Positions 55,857 to 64,000 of a stretch of DNA of 64,000 bases are shown here, in pieces. Each line of letters begins with the position of its first letter. The stretch's first letter is position 1. The position numbers and the translations under genes were made by a program. Under the pieces are notes generated by a model, which worked only from the letters and a program-made list of their open reading frames with translations, had not been told where the DNA came from and ran no database searches. The stretch lies in the NCBI RefSeq assembly GCF_000383675.1, contig NZ_KB911821.1, positions 620,001-684,000 on the forward strand. The letters run 5' to 3'. The stretch is from Terracoccus sp. 273MFTsu3.1. GTDB lineage: Bacteria; Actinomycetota; Actinomycetes; Actinomycetales; Dermatophilaceae.

Positions 55857-56849
55857 ATGAGCACTCCCCTTGAGCTCGAGCCCGGCGCGACCTCGGCTGA
55901 GCCCGAGTCCGTCCTGCAGGGCGAGAAGCGCATCGAGGGCAGATCGCTCGGCCAGATCGCCTGGACCCGGCTCAAGCGCGACAAGGTCGCCCTCGCGGGT
56001 GGCATCTTCGTCCTCTACCTCATCGTCGTCGCGATCGCCGCCCCGCTCGTCGTCGGCCTGCTCGGCCACCCGCCGAACGAGTTCCACCAGGACCTCATCG
56101 ACCCCAACACCCAGATCCCGATCGGCCCCTACGGCGGCATGTCGTGGGACTTCCTCTACGGGCTCGAGCCGGTCAACGGGCGCGACATCTTCAGCCGCGT
56201 CATCTACGGCTCCCAGGTCTCCCTGCTCATCGCCTTCCTCGCGACACTGCTCTCCGTCGTCATCGGCACGGTCCTCGGCGTCGTCGCCGGCTTCTTCGGC
56301 GGCACCATCGACACCCTGATCAGCCGCACGATGGACGTCTTCCTCGCCTTCCCACTGCTCGTCTTCGCGCTGGCTCTCGCCGGTGTCGTGCCCGACCAGG
56401 CGTTCGGCCTCAAGGGAGACGCCCTGCGCATCTCCGTCATCGTCTTCATCATCGGCTTCTTCAACTGGCCCTACATCGGCCGCATCGTGCGCGGCCAGAC
56501 GCTGTCGCTGCGCGAGCGCGAGTTCGTCGACGCGGCGCGCAGCCTCGGGGCGCGCACGCCCTACATCCTCTTCAAGGAGCTGCTGCCCAACCTCCTGGCG
56601 CCGATCCTCGTCTACGCGACGCTGCTCATCCCGAGCAACATCCTCTTCGAGGCGGGCCTCTCCTTCCTCGGTGTGGGCGTGCAGCCGCCCACCGCCACCT
56701 GGGGCGGCATGCTCTCCGACGCCGCCCAGTGGTACCAGATCGACCCCTGGTTCATGCTCTGGCCCGGCCTCGCCATCTTCGTGACGGTGCTGGCCTTCAA
56801 CCTCTTCGGGGACGGCCTGCGTGACGCCCTCGATCCGCGGTCTCGGTAA
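55857..56849 (+). CDS. Dipeptide/oligopeptide ABC transporter permease (DppC/OppC-like)
   Basis: 330 residues from the ATG with GGAGG upstream. The OppC N-terminal segment contains the first helix (about 43-65); five further helices follow. The EAA loop is LREREFVDAARSLGARTPYI. FLGVGVQPPTATWGGMLSDA is typical of DppC. It forms the membrane pore with the DppB protein at 58790. The C-type permease comes first in this operon, before the binding protein, which is an unusual order. Confidence 0.92.
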   Translation: MSTPLELEPGATSAEPESVLQGEKRIEGRSLGQIAWTRLKRDKVALAGGIFVLYLIVVAIAAPLVVGLLGHPPNEFHQDLIDPNTQIPIGPYGGMSWDFLYGLEPVNGRDIFSRVIYGSQVSLLIAFLATLLSVVIGTVLGVVAGFFGGTIDTLISRTMDVFLAFPLLVFALALAGVVPDQAFGLKGDALRISVIVFIIGFFNWPYIGRIVRGQTLSLREREFVDAARSLGARTPYILFKELLPNLLAPILVYATLLIPSNILFEAGLSFLGVGVQPPTATWGGMLSDAAQWYQIDPWFMLWPGLAIFVTVLAFNLFGDGLRDALDPRSR

Positions 56850-56894
56850 CCCACCGCAGCCCGCATCCCGCAACACGAAGGAGCGCATCCACTC

Positions 56895-58673
56895 ATGAAG
56901 AACACACGCGTGATGGTGGTCGCAACCGCGGCCGCCCTCGCCCTGGGTCTGTCCGCCTGTGCGGGCAGCACGACGCCGGGCACGACGCCCAGCGGCACGG
57001 CCGGAGGTGGTTCGGGCGCGGCACCTGCAGCGAACGCCGCCCTGACCGCAGTCTTCAACCCGTCCGACAAGAAGGGCGGAACGCTTCGTTTCGGCATCTC
57101 CAGCGACTGGGACTCCGTCGACCCCGGTGACACGTACTACGGCCTGTCGTGGGACTTCCTGCGCAACTACGCCCGCCAGCTCGTGTCGTTCAAGTCGGCC
57201 CCGGGCAAGGAGGGTGCGCAGCTCGTGCCCGACCTCGCCACGTCGCTCGGCAAGGCCAGCGACGGCAACAAGACGTGGACCTACACCCTTCGTGACGGCC
57301 TGAAGTACGAGGACGGCACGCCGATCACGAGCAAGGACATCAAGTACGGCGTCGCGCGCCAGCTCGACAAGGGCACGTTCCCCAACGGCCCGACGTACTT
57401 CAACGACTTCCTCGCCAACGTGCCCGAGGGCTACTCGGTCTACAAGGACAAGAACCTCGACAGCCTCAAGGCCATCGAGACGCCCGACGACAAGACGATC
57501 ATCTTCCACCTGAGCAAGCCGTTCGCCGGCTTCGACTACTTCGCTCAGCTGTCGTCCACCTCCCCCGTGCCGCAGGCCAAGGACACCGGCTCGAAGTACA
57601 AGGAGCACGTCGTCTCGAGCGGCCCGTACAAGTTCTCGGTCTACCAGACGGGCAAGCGCATCGAGCTCGTCCGCAACGACCAGTACGACCCCGCGACGGA
57701 CCCGGACACGGGCCGCAAGGCGCTCCCGGACAAGATCACCGTCGAGATCGGCGTCAACGCCGCCGACCTCGACAACCGCCTCATGGCCGGTGACCTCGAC
57801 ATCGACCTCGCCGGCACCGGTGTGCAGGCCGCGGCGCAGGGCAAGATCCTCGCCGACCCGGCCCTCAAGGCCCACACGGACAACCCGACGACCGCGCGCG
57901 CCAACTACGCGCAGATCAACAGCGACGTCGCACCGTTCGACAACATCGACTGCCGCAAGGCCGTCATCTTCGCCGCTGACAAGACGGGCTACCAGCGCGC
58001 CTACGGCGGCGACATCGGTGGCACCATCGCCACCGGCCTGCTGCCCCCGATCATCCCGGGCTTCCAGGAGATGGACCTCTACAACTCGAAGTCCAAGCCG
58101 ACCGGTGACGTCGACTCGGCGAAGGCCGCGCTCGCCAAGTGTGGTCAGCCGAACGGCTTCGAGACGAACATCTCCTACCGCCCGGAGCGCCCGAAGGAGA
58201 AGGCCGCAGCCGAGTCCATGCAGCAGTCGCTCGCCAAGATCGGCGTCAAGCTGACGCTCAAGCCCTACCCGGCCGGTGACTACTTCAAGCTCTACGCCGG
58301 CAAGCCGGACTTCGCCAAGGCCAACAAGCTCGGCCTCATGGTGATGAGCTGGGGTGCTGACTGGCCCGACGGTTTCGGCTTCCTCCAGCAGATCGTCGAC
58401 AGCCGCGTCATCCGCCCCGCGGGCAACACGAACCTCGGCATCAAGCTCCCTGAGGTCGACAAGCTCATGGACCAGGCGCTCAACGAGGCCGACACGACCA
58501 AGCGCGAGGCCATCTGGGGCCAGATCGACAAGGTCGTCATGGAGAACGCCCAGGTCATCCCCGGCGTCTGGCCCAAGTCGCTGCTCTTCCGCCCCGACAC
58601 CATCGCCAACGTGTTCGTCAACGACGGCTACTCCTACTACGACTACGCCTCGACGGGTGTCGCCAACCCGTGA
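56895..58673 (+). CDS. Peptide ABC transporter substrate-binding lipoprotein (DppA/OppA-like)
   Basis: 592 residues. Signal with lipobox LSAC (Cys22), then a Gly/Thr/Ala linker and an SBP_bac_5 fold: GGTLRFGISSDWDSVDPGDT, KTWTYTLRDGLKYEDGTPIT and RKAVIFAADKTGYQRAYGGD. It captures peptides outside the cell and delivers them to the permease pair. SD GAAGGAG. Codon use is cleaner (AAG, ACG, GAC) than that of its neighbours, suggesting strong expression. A hairpin follows the stop. Confidence 0.93.
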   Translation: MKNTRVMVVATAAALALGLSACAGSTTPGTTPSGTAGGGSGAAPAANAALTAVFNPSDKKGGTLRFGISSDWDSVDPGDTYYGLSWDFLRNYARQLVSFKSAPGKEGAQLVPDLATSLGKASDGNKTWTYTLRDGLKYEDGTPITSKDIKYGVARQLDKGTFPNGPTYFNDFLANVPEGYSVYKDKNLDSLKAIETPDDKTIIFHLSKPFAGFDYFAQLSSTSPVPQAKDTGSKYKEHVVSSGPYKFSVYQTGKRIELVRNDQYDPATDPDTGRKALPDKITVEIGVNAADLDNRLMAGDLDIDLAGTGVQAAAQGKILADPALKAHTDNPTTARANYAQINSDVAPFDNIDCRKAVIFAADKTGYQRAYGGDIGGTIATGLLPPIIPGFQEMDLYNSKSKPTGDVDSAKAALAKCGQPNGFETNISYRPERPKEKAAAESMQQSLAKIGVKLTLKPYPAGDYFKLYAGKPDFAKANKLGLMVMSWGADWPDGFGFLQQIVDSRVIRPAGNTNLGIKLPEVDKLMDQALNEADTTKREAIWGQIDKVVMENAQVIPGVWPKSLLFRPDTIANVFVNDGYSYYDYASTGVANP

Positions 58674-58679
58674 CCCACA

Positions 58680-58695
58680 GGCCCTTCCGGGGGCC
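58680..58695 (+). other. Intercistronic hairpin after the binding-protein gene
   Basis: GGCCC and GGGCC around a 6-base loop, just after the lipoprotein stop. Such hairpins often stabilise the binding-protein message or reduce read-through into permease genes. Confidence 0.4.
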
Positions 58696-58733
58696 CTCCG
58701 GTTCGAACCTTTTCATCGAAAGTAGGTGAAGGC

Positions 58734-58796
58734 GTGACGCGGCGACGGGTAGCCACAGGCTGCTCGTCGCCGCGTCCGGCCACCACATCGTGCTGA
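58734..58796 (+). CDS. Possible 20-codon leader ORF coupled to the DppB-like gene
   Basis: A GTG frame with AGGTGAAGG upstream runs 20 codons and ends in a TGA that overlaps the GTG start of the permease gene (GTGCTGA). The permease start has no ribosome site of its own, so translation may be coupled through this frame. The peptide starts MTRRRVATGCSS; no family known. Confidence 0.35.
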   Translation: MTRRRVATGCSSPRPATTSC

Positions 58797-59803
58797 CGTA
58801 CCTGATCCGCCGGCTCTTCGCCGCCGTCCTGCTGCTCTTCATCGTGAGCGCGGTCGTCTTCGTCATCTTCTTCCTCGTGCCCCGCATCGGCGGTGCGACG
58901 GCGGACGACCTCGCCTCGCGCTACGTCGGCAAGAGCGCCGGCGAGGCCCAGATCCACGCACAGGCGATCAAGCTCGGCTTCACCGACCCGATCTGGGTGC
59001 AGTACGGCCGCTTCGTCAAGGGCGTCCTCACGGGATCCGACTACGACACCGGTGCGGGCATCGACCACTGCCCGGCCCCGTGCCTCGGCTACTCCTACAT
59101 CACGCAGAACCCCGTGCTGCCCGACATCCTCGACCGGCTGCCCGTCACCGCGATCCTCGCGGCCGGCGCCGCGTTCCTGTGGCTCGTCGGCGGCGTCGGC
59201 ACCGGCGTCATCTCCGCGCTCAAGCGCGGCAGCGCGCTCGACCGCGGCTTCATGGGCATCGCCCTCGCCGGCGTGTCCCTCCCCATCTTCTTCACCGGGC
59301 TGCTCTCGCTGACGATCTTCAGCTACGGCCTCAAATGGACGTATGCCGGTGGCGCGAGTCCCATGGACGCCACCAGTCCGCTCGACCTCGTCCATCGCAT
59401 GCTGCTGCCCTGGATCACGCTCGCGTTCCTCTACGCGGCCTCGTACGCCCGCCTGACCCGCGCCGGCATGCTCGAGACGATGAACGAGGACTACATCCGC
59501 ACGGCCCGTGCCAAGGGGCTGCGGGAGCACGACGTCGTCGTCAAGCACGGGCTGCGCTCGGCGCTGACGCCCATCCTCACGATCTTCGGCCTCGACCTCG
59601 GGCTCCTGCTCGGTGGCGCGGTGCTGACCGAGACGACGTTCTCGCTCCAGGGCATCGGCTACTACGCTGTCCAGGCGATCACGAACAACGACCTCCCGAA
59701 GGTGCTCGGCGTGACGCTCTTCGGCGCCGTGTTCGTCATCTTCGCGAGCCTCATCGTCGACCTCCTCTACGCCGTCCTCGACCCCAGGGTGCGCACCTCA
59801 TGA
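58790..59803 (+). CDS. Dipeptide/oligopeptide ABC transporter permease (DppB/OppB-like)
   Basis: 337 residues, GTG start. First helix at 2-30 (TYLIRRLFAAVLLLFIVSAV), then an outer loop of about 100 residues and five helices. EAA loop EDYIRTARAKGLREHDVVVK; the C-terminal LTETTFSLQGIGYYAVQAI is typical of DppB. Partner of the DppC-like permease. The stop overlaps the next ATPase gene by 4 bases. Confidence 0.92.
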   Translation: MLTYLIRRLFAAVLLLFIVSAVVFVIFFLVPRIGGATADDLASRYVGKSAGEAQIHAQAIKLGFTDPIWVQYGRFVKGVLTGSDYDTGAGIDHCPAPCLGYSYITQNPVLPDILDRLPVTAILAAGAAFLWLVGGVGTGVISALKRGSALDRGFMGIALAGVSLPIFFTGLLSLTIFSYGLKWTYAGGASPMDATSPLDLVHRMLLPWITLAFLYAASYARLTRAGMLETMNEDYIRTARAKGLREHDVVVKHGLRSALTPILTIFGLDLGLLLGGAVLTETTFSLQGIGYYAVQAITNNDLPKVLGVTLFGAVFVIFASLIVDLLYAVLDPRVRTS

Positions 59804-60939
59804 GCCAGTCCACCAACGAGACCACGAGCCGCACGAACGACCGCACCCGCCGGGACGACAAGGTCGGCGCCACGGCCGCGAACACGCTCGACGGCATCGG
59901 GGGCCTGGGCGCCCCGGCCGCCGACGCGTTCCTGTCGGTGCGTGACCTCCGCGTCCACTTCCCCACCGACGACGGCATCGTCAAGTCCGTCGACGGACTG
60001 TCGTTCGACGTGGCCCGCGGCAAGACCCTGGGCATCGTCGGTGAGTCCGGCTCGGGCAAGAGCGTCACGAGCATGTCGATCATGGGCCTGCACAAGCCGG
60101 GCACGGTCCGGATGACGGGCTCGATCAAGCTCGACGACACCGAGCTCATCGGTGCCAAGCCGGAGCGCGTGCGCGAGCTGCGCGGCAAGCGCATGGCGAT
60201 GATCTTCCAGGACCCGCTCTCGGCGATGCACCCCTTCTACACGGTGGGCCACCAGATCATCGAGGCCTACCGGATCCACAACAAGGTGAGCACGTCGGTC
60301 GCGAAGAAGCACGCGGTCGACATGCTCGGCCGCGTCGGCATCCCCCAGCCGTCGAGCCGCGTCGACGACTACCCGCACCAGTTCTCGGGCGGGATGCGCC
60401 AGCGCGCCATGATCGCGATGGCCCTGTCGTGCGACCCCGACCTGCTCATCGCCGACGAGCCGACGACCGCGCTCGACGTCACGGTGCAGGCCCAGATCCT
60501 CGACCTCATCCGCGACCTCCAGTCGGAGTTCAACTCGGCCGTCATCCTCATCACCCACGACCTCGGGGTCGTCGCGGAGCTCTCCGACGACATCATGGTG
60601 ATGTACGCCGGTCGCTCGGTCGAGTACGCCACCGCGGACGAGGTCTTCACTCGGCCGCAGCACCCGTACACGTGGGGTCTGCTCAGCTCGATGCCGCGCC
60701 TCGACCGCGTGCGCACCGAGCGCCTGCGCCCCATCAAGGGCGCCCCACCCAGCCTCATCAACGTGCCCTCGGGCTGTCCGTTCCACCCGCGGTGCGCGTA
60801 CGCCGACCGCACGAACGGGCTGAGCCAGTCCGAGCGTCCCCCCTTCGCCGAGACGTACCCCGGCCACTACTCCGCGTGCCACCTCAGCCGCGAGGAGCGG
60901 GCCACCATCTGGGAGAACGACATCAGGCCGACGCTGTGA
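59800..60939 (+). CDS. Peptide ABC transporter ATP-binding protein (DppD/OppD-like)
   Basis: 379 residues. A 45-residue N-terminal extension precedes the ABC domain. Walker A GESGSGKS, signature [12 protein letters not shown], Walker [13 protein letters not shown]. The oligopeptide C-terminal motif has Cys residues ([13 protein letters not shown]), which in some members bind an Fe-S cluster. The ATG overlaps the permease stop. Confidence 0.93.
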   Translation: MSQSTNETTSRTNDRTRRDDKVGATAANTLDGIGGLGAPAADAFLSVRDLRVHFPTDDGIVKSVDGLSFDVARGKTLGIVGESGSGKSVTSMSIMGLHKPGTVRMTGSIKLDDTELIGAKPERVRELRGKRMAMIFQDPLSAMHPFYTVGHQIIEAYRIHNKVSTSVAKKHAVDMLGRVGIPQPSSRVDDYPHQFSGGMRQRAMIAMALSCDPDLLIADEPTTALDVTVQAQILDLIRDLQSEFNSAVILITHDLGVVAELSDDIMVMYAGRSVEYATADEVFTRPQHPYTWGLLSSMPRLDRVRTERLRPIKGAPPSLINVPSGCPFHPRCAYADRTNGLSQSERPPFAETYPGHYSACHLSREERATIWENDIRPTL

Positions 60940-61006
60940 TGACTGCACCGTCCGTCCACGCCCGGTCCGGTCGCACACCTCGCGACCTCAGCACAGGAGC
61001 CCCATC

Positions 61007-62158
61007 GTGACCACCACCCACGTCAAGCCGACCGCGTCGAAGCAGGCGGGCGAGTCGCTCCTGCAGGTCACCGACCTGACGAAGCACTTCCCGATCACGC
61101 GCGGTCTGCTGCAACGCCAGGTCGGAGCCGTCCAGGCCGTCGACGGCCTGACGTTCAACGTCGTGCGCGGCGAGACGCTCTCGCTCGTGGGCGAGTCCGG
61201 CTGCGGCAAGACGACGACCGGACGCATGCTGACGCGCCTGCTCGAGCCCACCGGTGGCACGATCCTGCTCGAGGGCGAGGACATCACCCACTGGTCGGCC
61301 GGCAAGATGCGGCCGCTGCGTCGCGACGTGCAGATGATCTTCCAGGACCCCTACGGGTCGCTGAACCCGCGCCACACCGTCGGCACCATCGTCGGGGCGC
61401 CGTACCGACTGCAGGGGATCAAGACCGAGCACGGCATCAAGCGCGAGGTCCAGGACCTCCTCGAGCTCGTCGGTCTCAACCCGGAGCACTACAACCGCTA
61501 CCCGCACGAGTTCTCCGGCGGCCAGCGGCAGCGCATCGGCATCGCGCGCTCGCTCGCCCTCAAGCCGAAGCTCATCGTCGCCGACGAGCCGGTCTCGGCC
61601 CTGGACGTGTCGATCCAGGCGCAGGTCATCAACCTCCTCGAGGACCTCCAGGACGAGCTGGGCCTGACCTACGTCGTCATCGCTCACGACCTGTCGGTCG
61701 TGCGTCACATGTCCGACCGGGTGGCCGTGATGTACCTCGGCAAGCTCGTGGAGATCGCCGAGCGGGACGAGCTCTACACGCGACCGATGCACCCGTACAC
61801 GACCGCCCTGCTCTCGGCCGTGCCGATCCCCGACACGCAGCGCCGCACGAAGCGCGAACGCATCCGCCTCGAGGGCGACGTCCCGAGCCCGGTCAACCCG
61901 CCGCCGGCCTGCCGGTTCCACACGCGCTGCTGGAAGGCCCAGGAGATCTGCAAGACGCAGGAGCCGCCGCTCGTCGAGCTCGCGCCCCTGCACCAGGTCG
62001 CCTGCCACTTCCCGGAGAACACCGAGGCTCCCGCCCCGCCGGCCGGCGCCCCGCTCGGCGACATCGTGCCCGACGACGCCCCCCGGGCCGACGCCACCGG
62101 CACCCCCGTCACGCCCCGGCGCGACGCCTCCGGGGACGGCGACGGCGCACCAGCCTGA
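61007..62158 (+). CDS. Peptide ABC transporter ATP-binding protein (DppF/OppF-like)
   Basis: 383 residues, GTG start with AGGAG 8 bases upstream. Walker [10 protein letters not shown], signature [12 protein letters not shown], Walker [14 protein letters not shown]-terminal [14 protein letters not shown]. Forms the ATPase heterodimer with the preceding protein. The last 45 residues are Ala/Pro/Asp-rich and dispensable-looking. End of the operon. Confidence 0.93.
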   Translation: MTTTHVKPTASKQAGESLLQVTDLTKHFPITRGLLQRQVGAVQAVDGLTFNVVRGETLSLVGESGCGKTTTGRMLTRLLEPTGGTILLEGEDITHWSAGKMRPLRRDVQMIFQDPYGSLNPRHTVGTIVGAPYRLQGIKTEHGIKREVQDLLELVGLNPEHYNRYPHEFSGGQRQRIGIARSLALKPKLIVADEPVSALDVSIQAQVINLLEDLQDELGLTYVVIAHDLSVVRHMSDRVAVMYLGKLVEIAERDELYTRPMHPYTTALLSAVPIPDTQRRTKRERIRLEGDVPSPVNPPPACRFHTRCWKAQEICKTQEPPLVELAPLHQVACHFPENTEAPAPPAGAPLGDIVPDDAPRADATGTPVTPRRDASGDGDGAPA

Positions 62159-62199
62159 CGGGCGGGAAGCAATCCCCCGTCGCCGTCGTTGAGCGGTGC

Positions 62200-62919
62200 A
62201 TGAAGGTCGAGATCTGGTCTGACATCGCCTGCCCGTGGTGCTACATCGGCAAGCGCCGCTTCGAGAAGGCGCTCGACGCGTTCCCGCACCGGGACGAGGT
62301 CGAGGTGGAGTGGCGCAGCTACCAGCTCGACCCCACGCTGCCGGACCGCCACGACGGCACGGAGCTCGACTACCTCGTGGACCGCAAGGGCATGTCGCGC
62401 GCCCAGGTGAGCCAGATGTTCGACCAGGTGACGGCGATCGCCGCCGACGAGGGCCTGCGCTACGACTTCGCGTCCGTCGTCGTGGCCAACAGCTTCGCCG
62501 GCCACGAGCTGCTCCACCTCGCGCAGGCCCGCGGTGTGGGCGACGAGGTCAAGGAGGCGCTGCTGTCGGCGCACTTCGAGCACGGGGAGGACATCGGTGA
62601 CCGCGAGGTCCTCGTCCGCATCGGCACGCAGGTCGGCCTCGACGCCGAGGAGATCGCGCGCGGCCTCGCGACGCACACGTGGCGGGACGCGGTCGTCGCC
62701 GACATCACCGCCGCGAACTCCCTTGGCATCAGAGGTGTTCCGTTCTTCGTGCTCGACGAGAAGTACGGCGTGTCCGGTGCTCAGCCCACCGAGCTCTTCA
62801 CCCAGGCGCTCGAGCAGGCGTGGCGCGAGTCGCACCCCCTCGTCATGCTCCAGCCCGTCGCGACGGGGATCGCCACCGACGCCACCGACACGGTCGCCTG
62901 CGGGCCCGACGGCTGCTGA
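62200..62919 (+). CDS. DsbA-family thiol oxidoreductase, FrnE-like
   Basis: 239 residues, cytosolic (no signal). SDIACPWCYIGKRRFEKAL holds the CPWC active site near residue 11-14; the cis-Pro loop is GIRGVPFFVLDEKYGVSGAQ. FrnE-type proteins act as thiol isomerases/oxidoreductases in stress and in polyketide pathways. The tail ends CGPDGC, giving a second CxxxxC-like pair, as seen in FrnE of Deinococcus (recalled). Confidence 0.9.
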   Translation: MKVEIWSDIACPWCYIGKRRFEKALDAFPHRDEVEVEWRSYQLDPTLPDRHDGTELDYLVDRKGMSRAQVSQMFDQVTAIAADEGLRYDFASVVVANSFAGHELLHLAQARGVGDEVKEALLSAHFEHGEDIGDREVLVRIGTQVGLDAEEIARGLATHTWRDAVVADITAANSLGIRGVPFFVLDEKYGVSGAQPTELFTQALEQAWRESHPLVMLQPVATGIATDATDTVACGPDGC

Positions 62920-63066
62920 GCGCTCGCCCCTTGTCACGCCGCCCTCGCCGCCGACGGGCGCGGATCCGGGCGTTCCGGCTTAAGGGATTCTTGACCCGGG
63001 CTTGAGGCGGCGTGCCGAGCGACTCCGTAGGCTCGGGAGGATCTTCCGCCTCCGGATGGAGTCATC

Positions 63067-64000
63067 GTGGCCTCGACCCCCGTCGGCGGTCGGCGCATGT
63101 GGTGGGGCGGCAGGGGCGGCGCATCCCGGCGACGACTCGCCCCTGCACTGTGGGCGCTACTGGTCGCCGCTGCCCTCGTCGTGCCGTTGTGGGCTCTGTG
63201 GTCGGCGCCCGACGGCGCGCACCAGGGGCCGCTGAGGGTGGTCTCGCTCGTCGCGGCCCTCGCGGCCGCCTCCCTGCTCGTGCTGACGTTCGTGCTGCCG
63301 AGCCGCTTCCGCCCCGTCACGGGCTATCTCGGCGTCGAGCGACTCCTGCGCAACCACCGGGCGCTGGCGCTCGCTGCCGTGACGCTCGTCGCGGTGCACG
63401 TCGGTGTGGTCATCGTCCGTCCCGGACCGGGGATGGCCGTGCTCGACCTGCGATCGGCACCTCCTCGCGTCTGGGCGGCTCTCATCGCCACCGCGGGCCT
63501 GGTCGGCATCGTGGTCCTCGGCATGAGTCGTCGGCGCCGTCGGCCGCGCTACGAGGGGTGGCGCCTCGTCCACGTCCTGCTCGCCCACATCGTTCTCCTC
63601 GCCACGGCCCTGCACGTCCTGTGGCTCGGGGACCTGACCCGCTTCTCGTCGGCACGGCTCTGGTTCCAGGCCCTGGCCGTCCTCCTCGTCCTCGCCTTCC
63701 TGCACCGCTGGGTCTGGCGCCCGCTTCGGTCCTACCGCAACCGCTACGTCGTCGACGAGGTGCGGCACGTCTCGCCCACCGCGACGACCCTGGTGCTGCA
63801 TGCTGCCGGTCACCCCGGGGTGGCCTTCCGGCCCGGACAGTTCGCCTGGCTCAAGATCGGCACGTCGCCGTACGTCTTCGAGGAGCACCCCTTCACCATC
63901 GCCTCGGCCGCGACCGAGCCGTGGCGCAAGGAGTTCACGATCAAGGGCATGGGCGACTTCAGCGAGCTCATCGCGGGCCTGCGCCCCGGACGCAGCGTCT
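63067..64000 (+). CDS. Ferric reductase-like transmembrane flavoprotein, N-terminal part
   Basis: At least 311 codons, running off the window; GTG start with GGAG 5 bases upstream. About six hydrophobic helices (residues 25-215) with histidines such as AVHVGVV, LVHVLLAHIVLL and ALHVLWLG that could hold heme. Then a ferredoxin-reductase-type FAD domain: FRPGQFAWLKIG and EEHPFTIASA (FAD-binding RxxS-like region), and the start of GMGDFSELI. Probably reduces ferric chelates or feeds electrons to a membrane acceptor. C-terminal NAD(P) and possible 2Fe-2S parts are not visible. Confidence 0.82.
   Translation, partial: MASTPVGGRRMWWGGRGGASRRRLAPALWALLVAAALVVPLWALWSAPDGAHQGPLRVVSLVAALAAASLLVLTFVLPSRFRPVTGYLGVERLLRNHRALALAAVTLVAVHVGVVIVRPGPGMAVLDLRSAPPRVWAALIATAGLVGIVVLGMSRRRRRPRYEGWRLVHVLLAHIVLLATALHVLWLGDLTRFSSARLWFQALAVLLVLAFLHRWVWRPLRSYRNRYVVDEVRHVSPTATTLVLHAAGHPGVAFRPGQFAWLKIGTSPYVFEEHPFTIASAATEPWRKEFTIKGMGDFSELIAGLRPGRSV

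Overview
The window is a gene-dense stretch of very GC-rich chromosome (roughly 70-73 % G+C by eye) from an actinobacterium. Mycothiol biosynthesis (mshB), a SigE/RseA/HtrA/TatB block, a DUF3117 miniprotein, a seven-iron ferredoxin next to an aminotransferase, and many leaderless genes (TANNNT box 6-7 nt before the start) all point there. The protein style suggests Micrococcales, perhaps Intrasporangiaceae (Janibacter/Knoellia-like); that rank is inference. I saw no rRNA, tRNA, CRISPR array, IS element or prophage.

Layout. 0-3.4 kb: end of an aminopeptidase P, a lipoprotein, a small membrane stress-type protein and an acyl-CoA dehydrogenase. 3.5-8.8 kb: the most unusual locus, a minus-strand operon with a 1155-residue protein joining a lipase-like alpha/beta-hydrolase to a CHAT caspase-fold protease, followed by two tandem-duplicated stand-alone caspase-like proteases. 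9-19.8 kb: RIO kinase, nitroreductase, archaeal/eukaryote-type prolyl-tRNA synthetase, a Tat-exported DD-peptidase-like protein, a YdeP/FdhF-type molybdenum oxidoreductase, a hydrolase, a GNAT enzyme and two CoA-ester lyases.

19.8-32.7 kb is a conserved actinobacterial block: a basic protein, a soluble PRC/MgtE-N/CBS protein, DUF1003, Mrp, a heterodimeric ABC exporter, tatB, htrA, rseA, sigE (with an ECF-type autoregulatory promoter), an O-methyltransferase and DUF3117. 32.8-43.9 kb: an enoyl-CoA hydratase; an AbiEi/DUF559-like gene between two copies of a 48-bp palindromic repeat; a GT-C mannosyltransferase operon with a LOG protein; dapE and dapD divergently arranged; citrate synthase; then dapC overlapping fdxA. 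44-55.4 kb: GNAT, VanW, mshB, an LpqW-like lipoprotein behind typA, NUDIX, pterin dehydratase, and a leaderless miniORF coupled to two CNNM/CorC-type membrane proteins. 55.8-62.2 kb is a dipeptide/oligopeptide ABC transporter operon (C-A-B-D-F), followed by a FrnE-like DsbA protein and the start of a ferric-reductase-like flavoprotein cut by the window end. From memory, the order typA-lpqW-mshB-fdxC-dapC ... dapD/dapE-LOG ... DUF3117 ... Omt-sigE-rseA-htrA-tatB ... mrp resembles Mycobacterium tuberculosis Rv1165-Rv1233.

Non-gene structure: an octamer GTATGCCG/CGGCATAC is strongly over-represented (30 of 31 GTATGCC copies counted by eye), usually using otherwise rare codons; two convergent intergenic gaps carry paired CGAACGC-N-GCGTTCG-type palindromes; one gap holds a perfect 26-bp palindrome made of two octamers; and there are several strong hairpin terminators.
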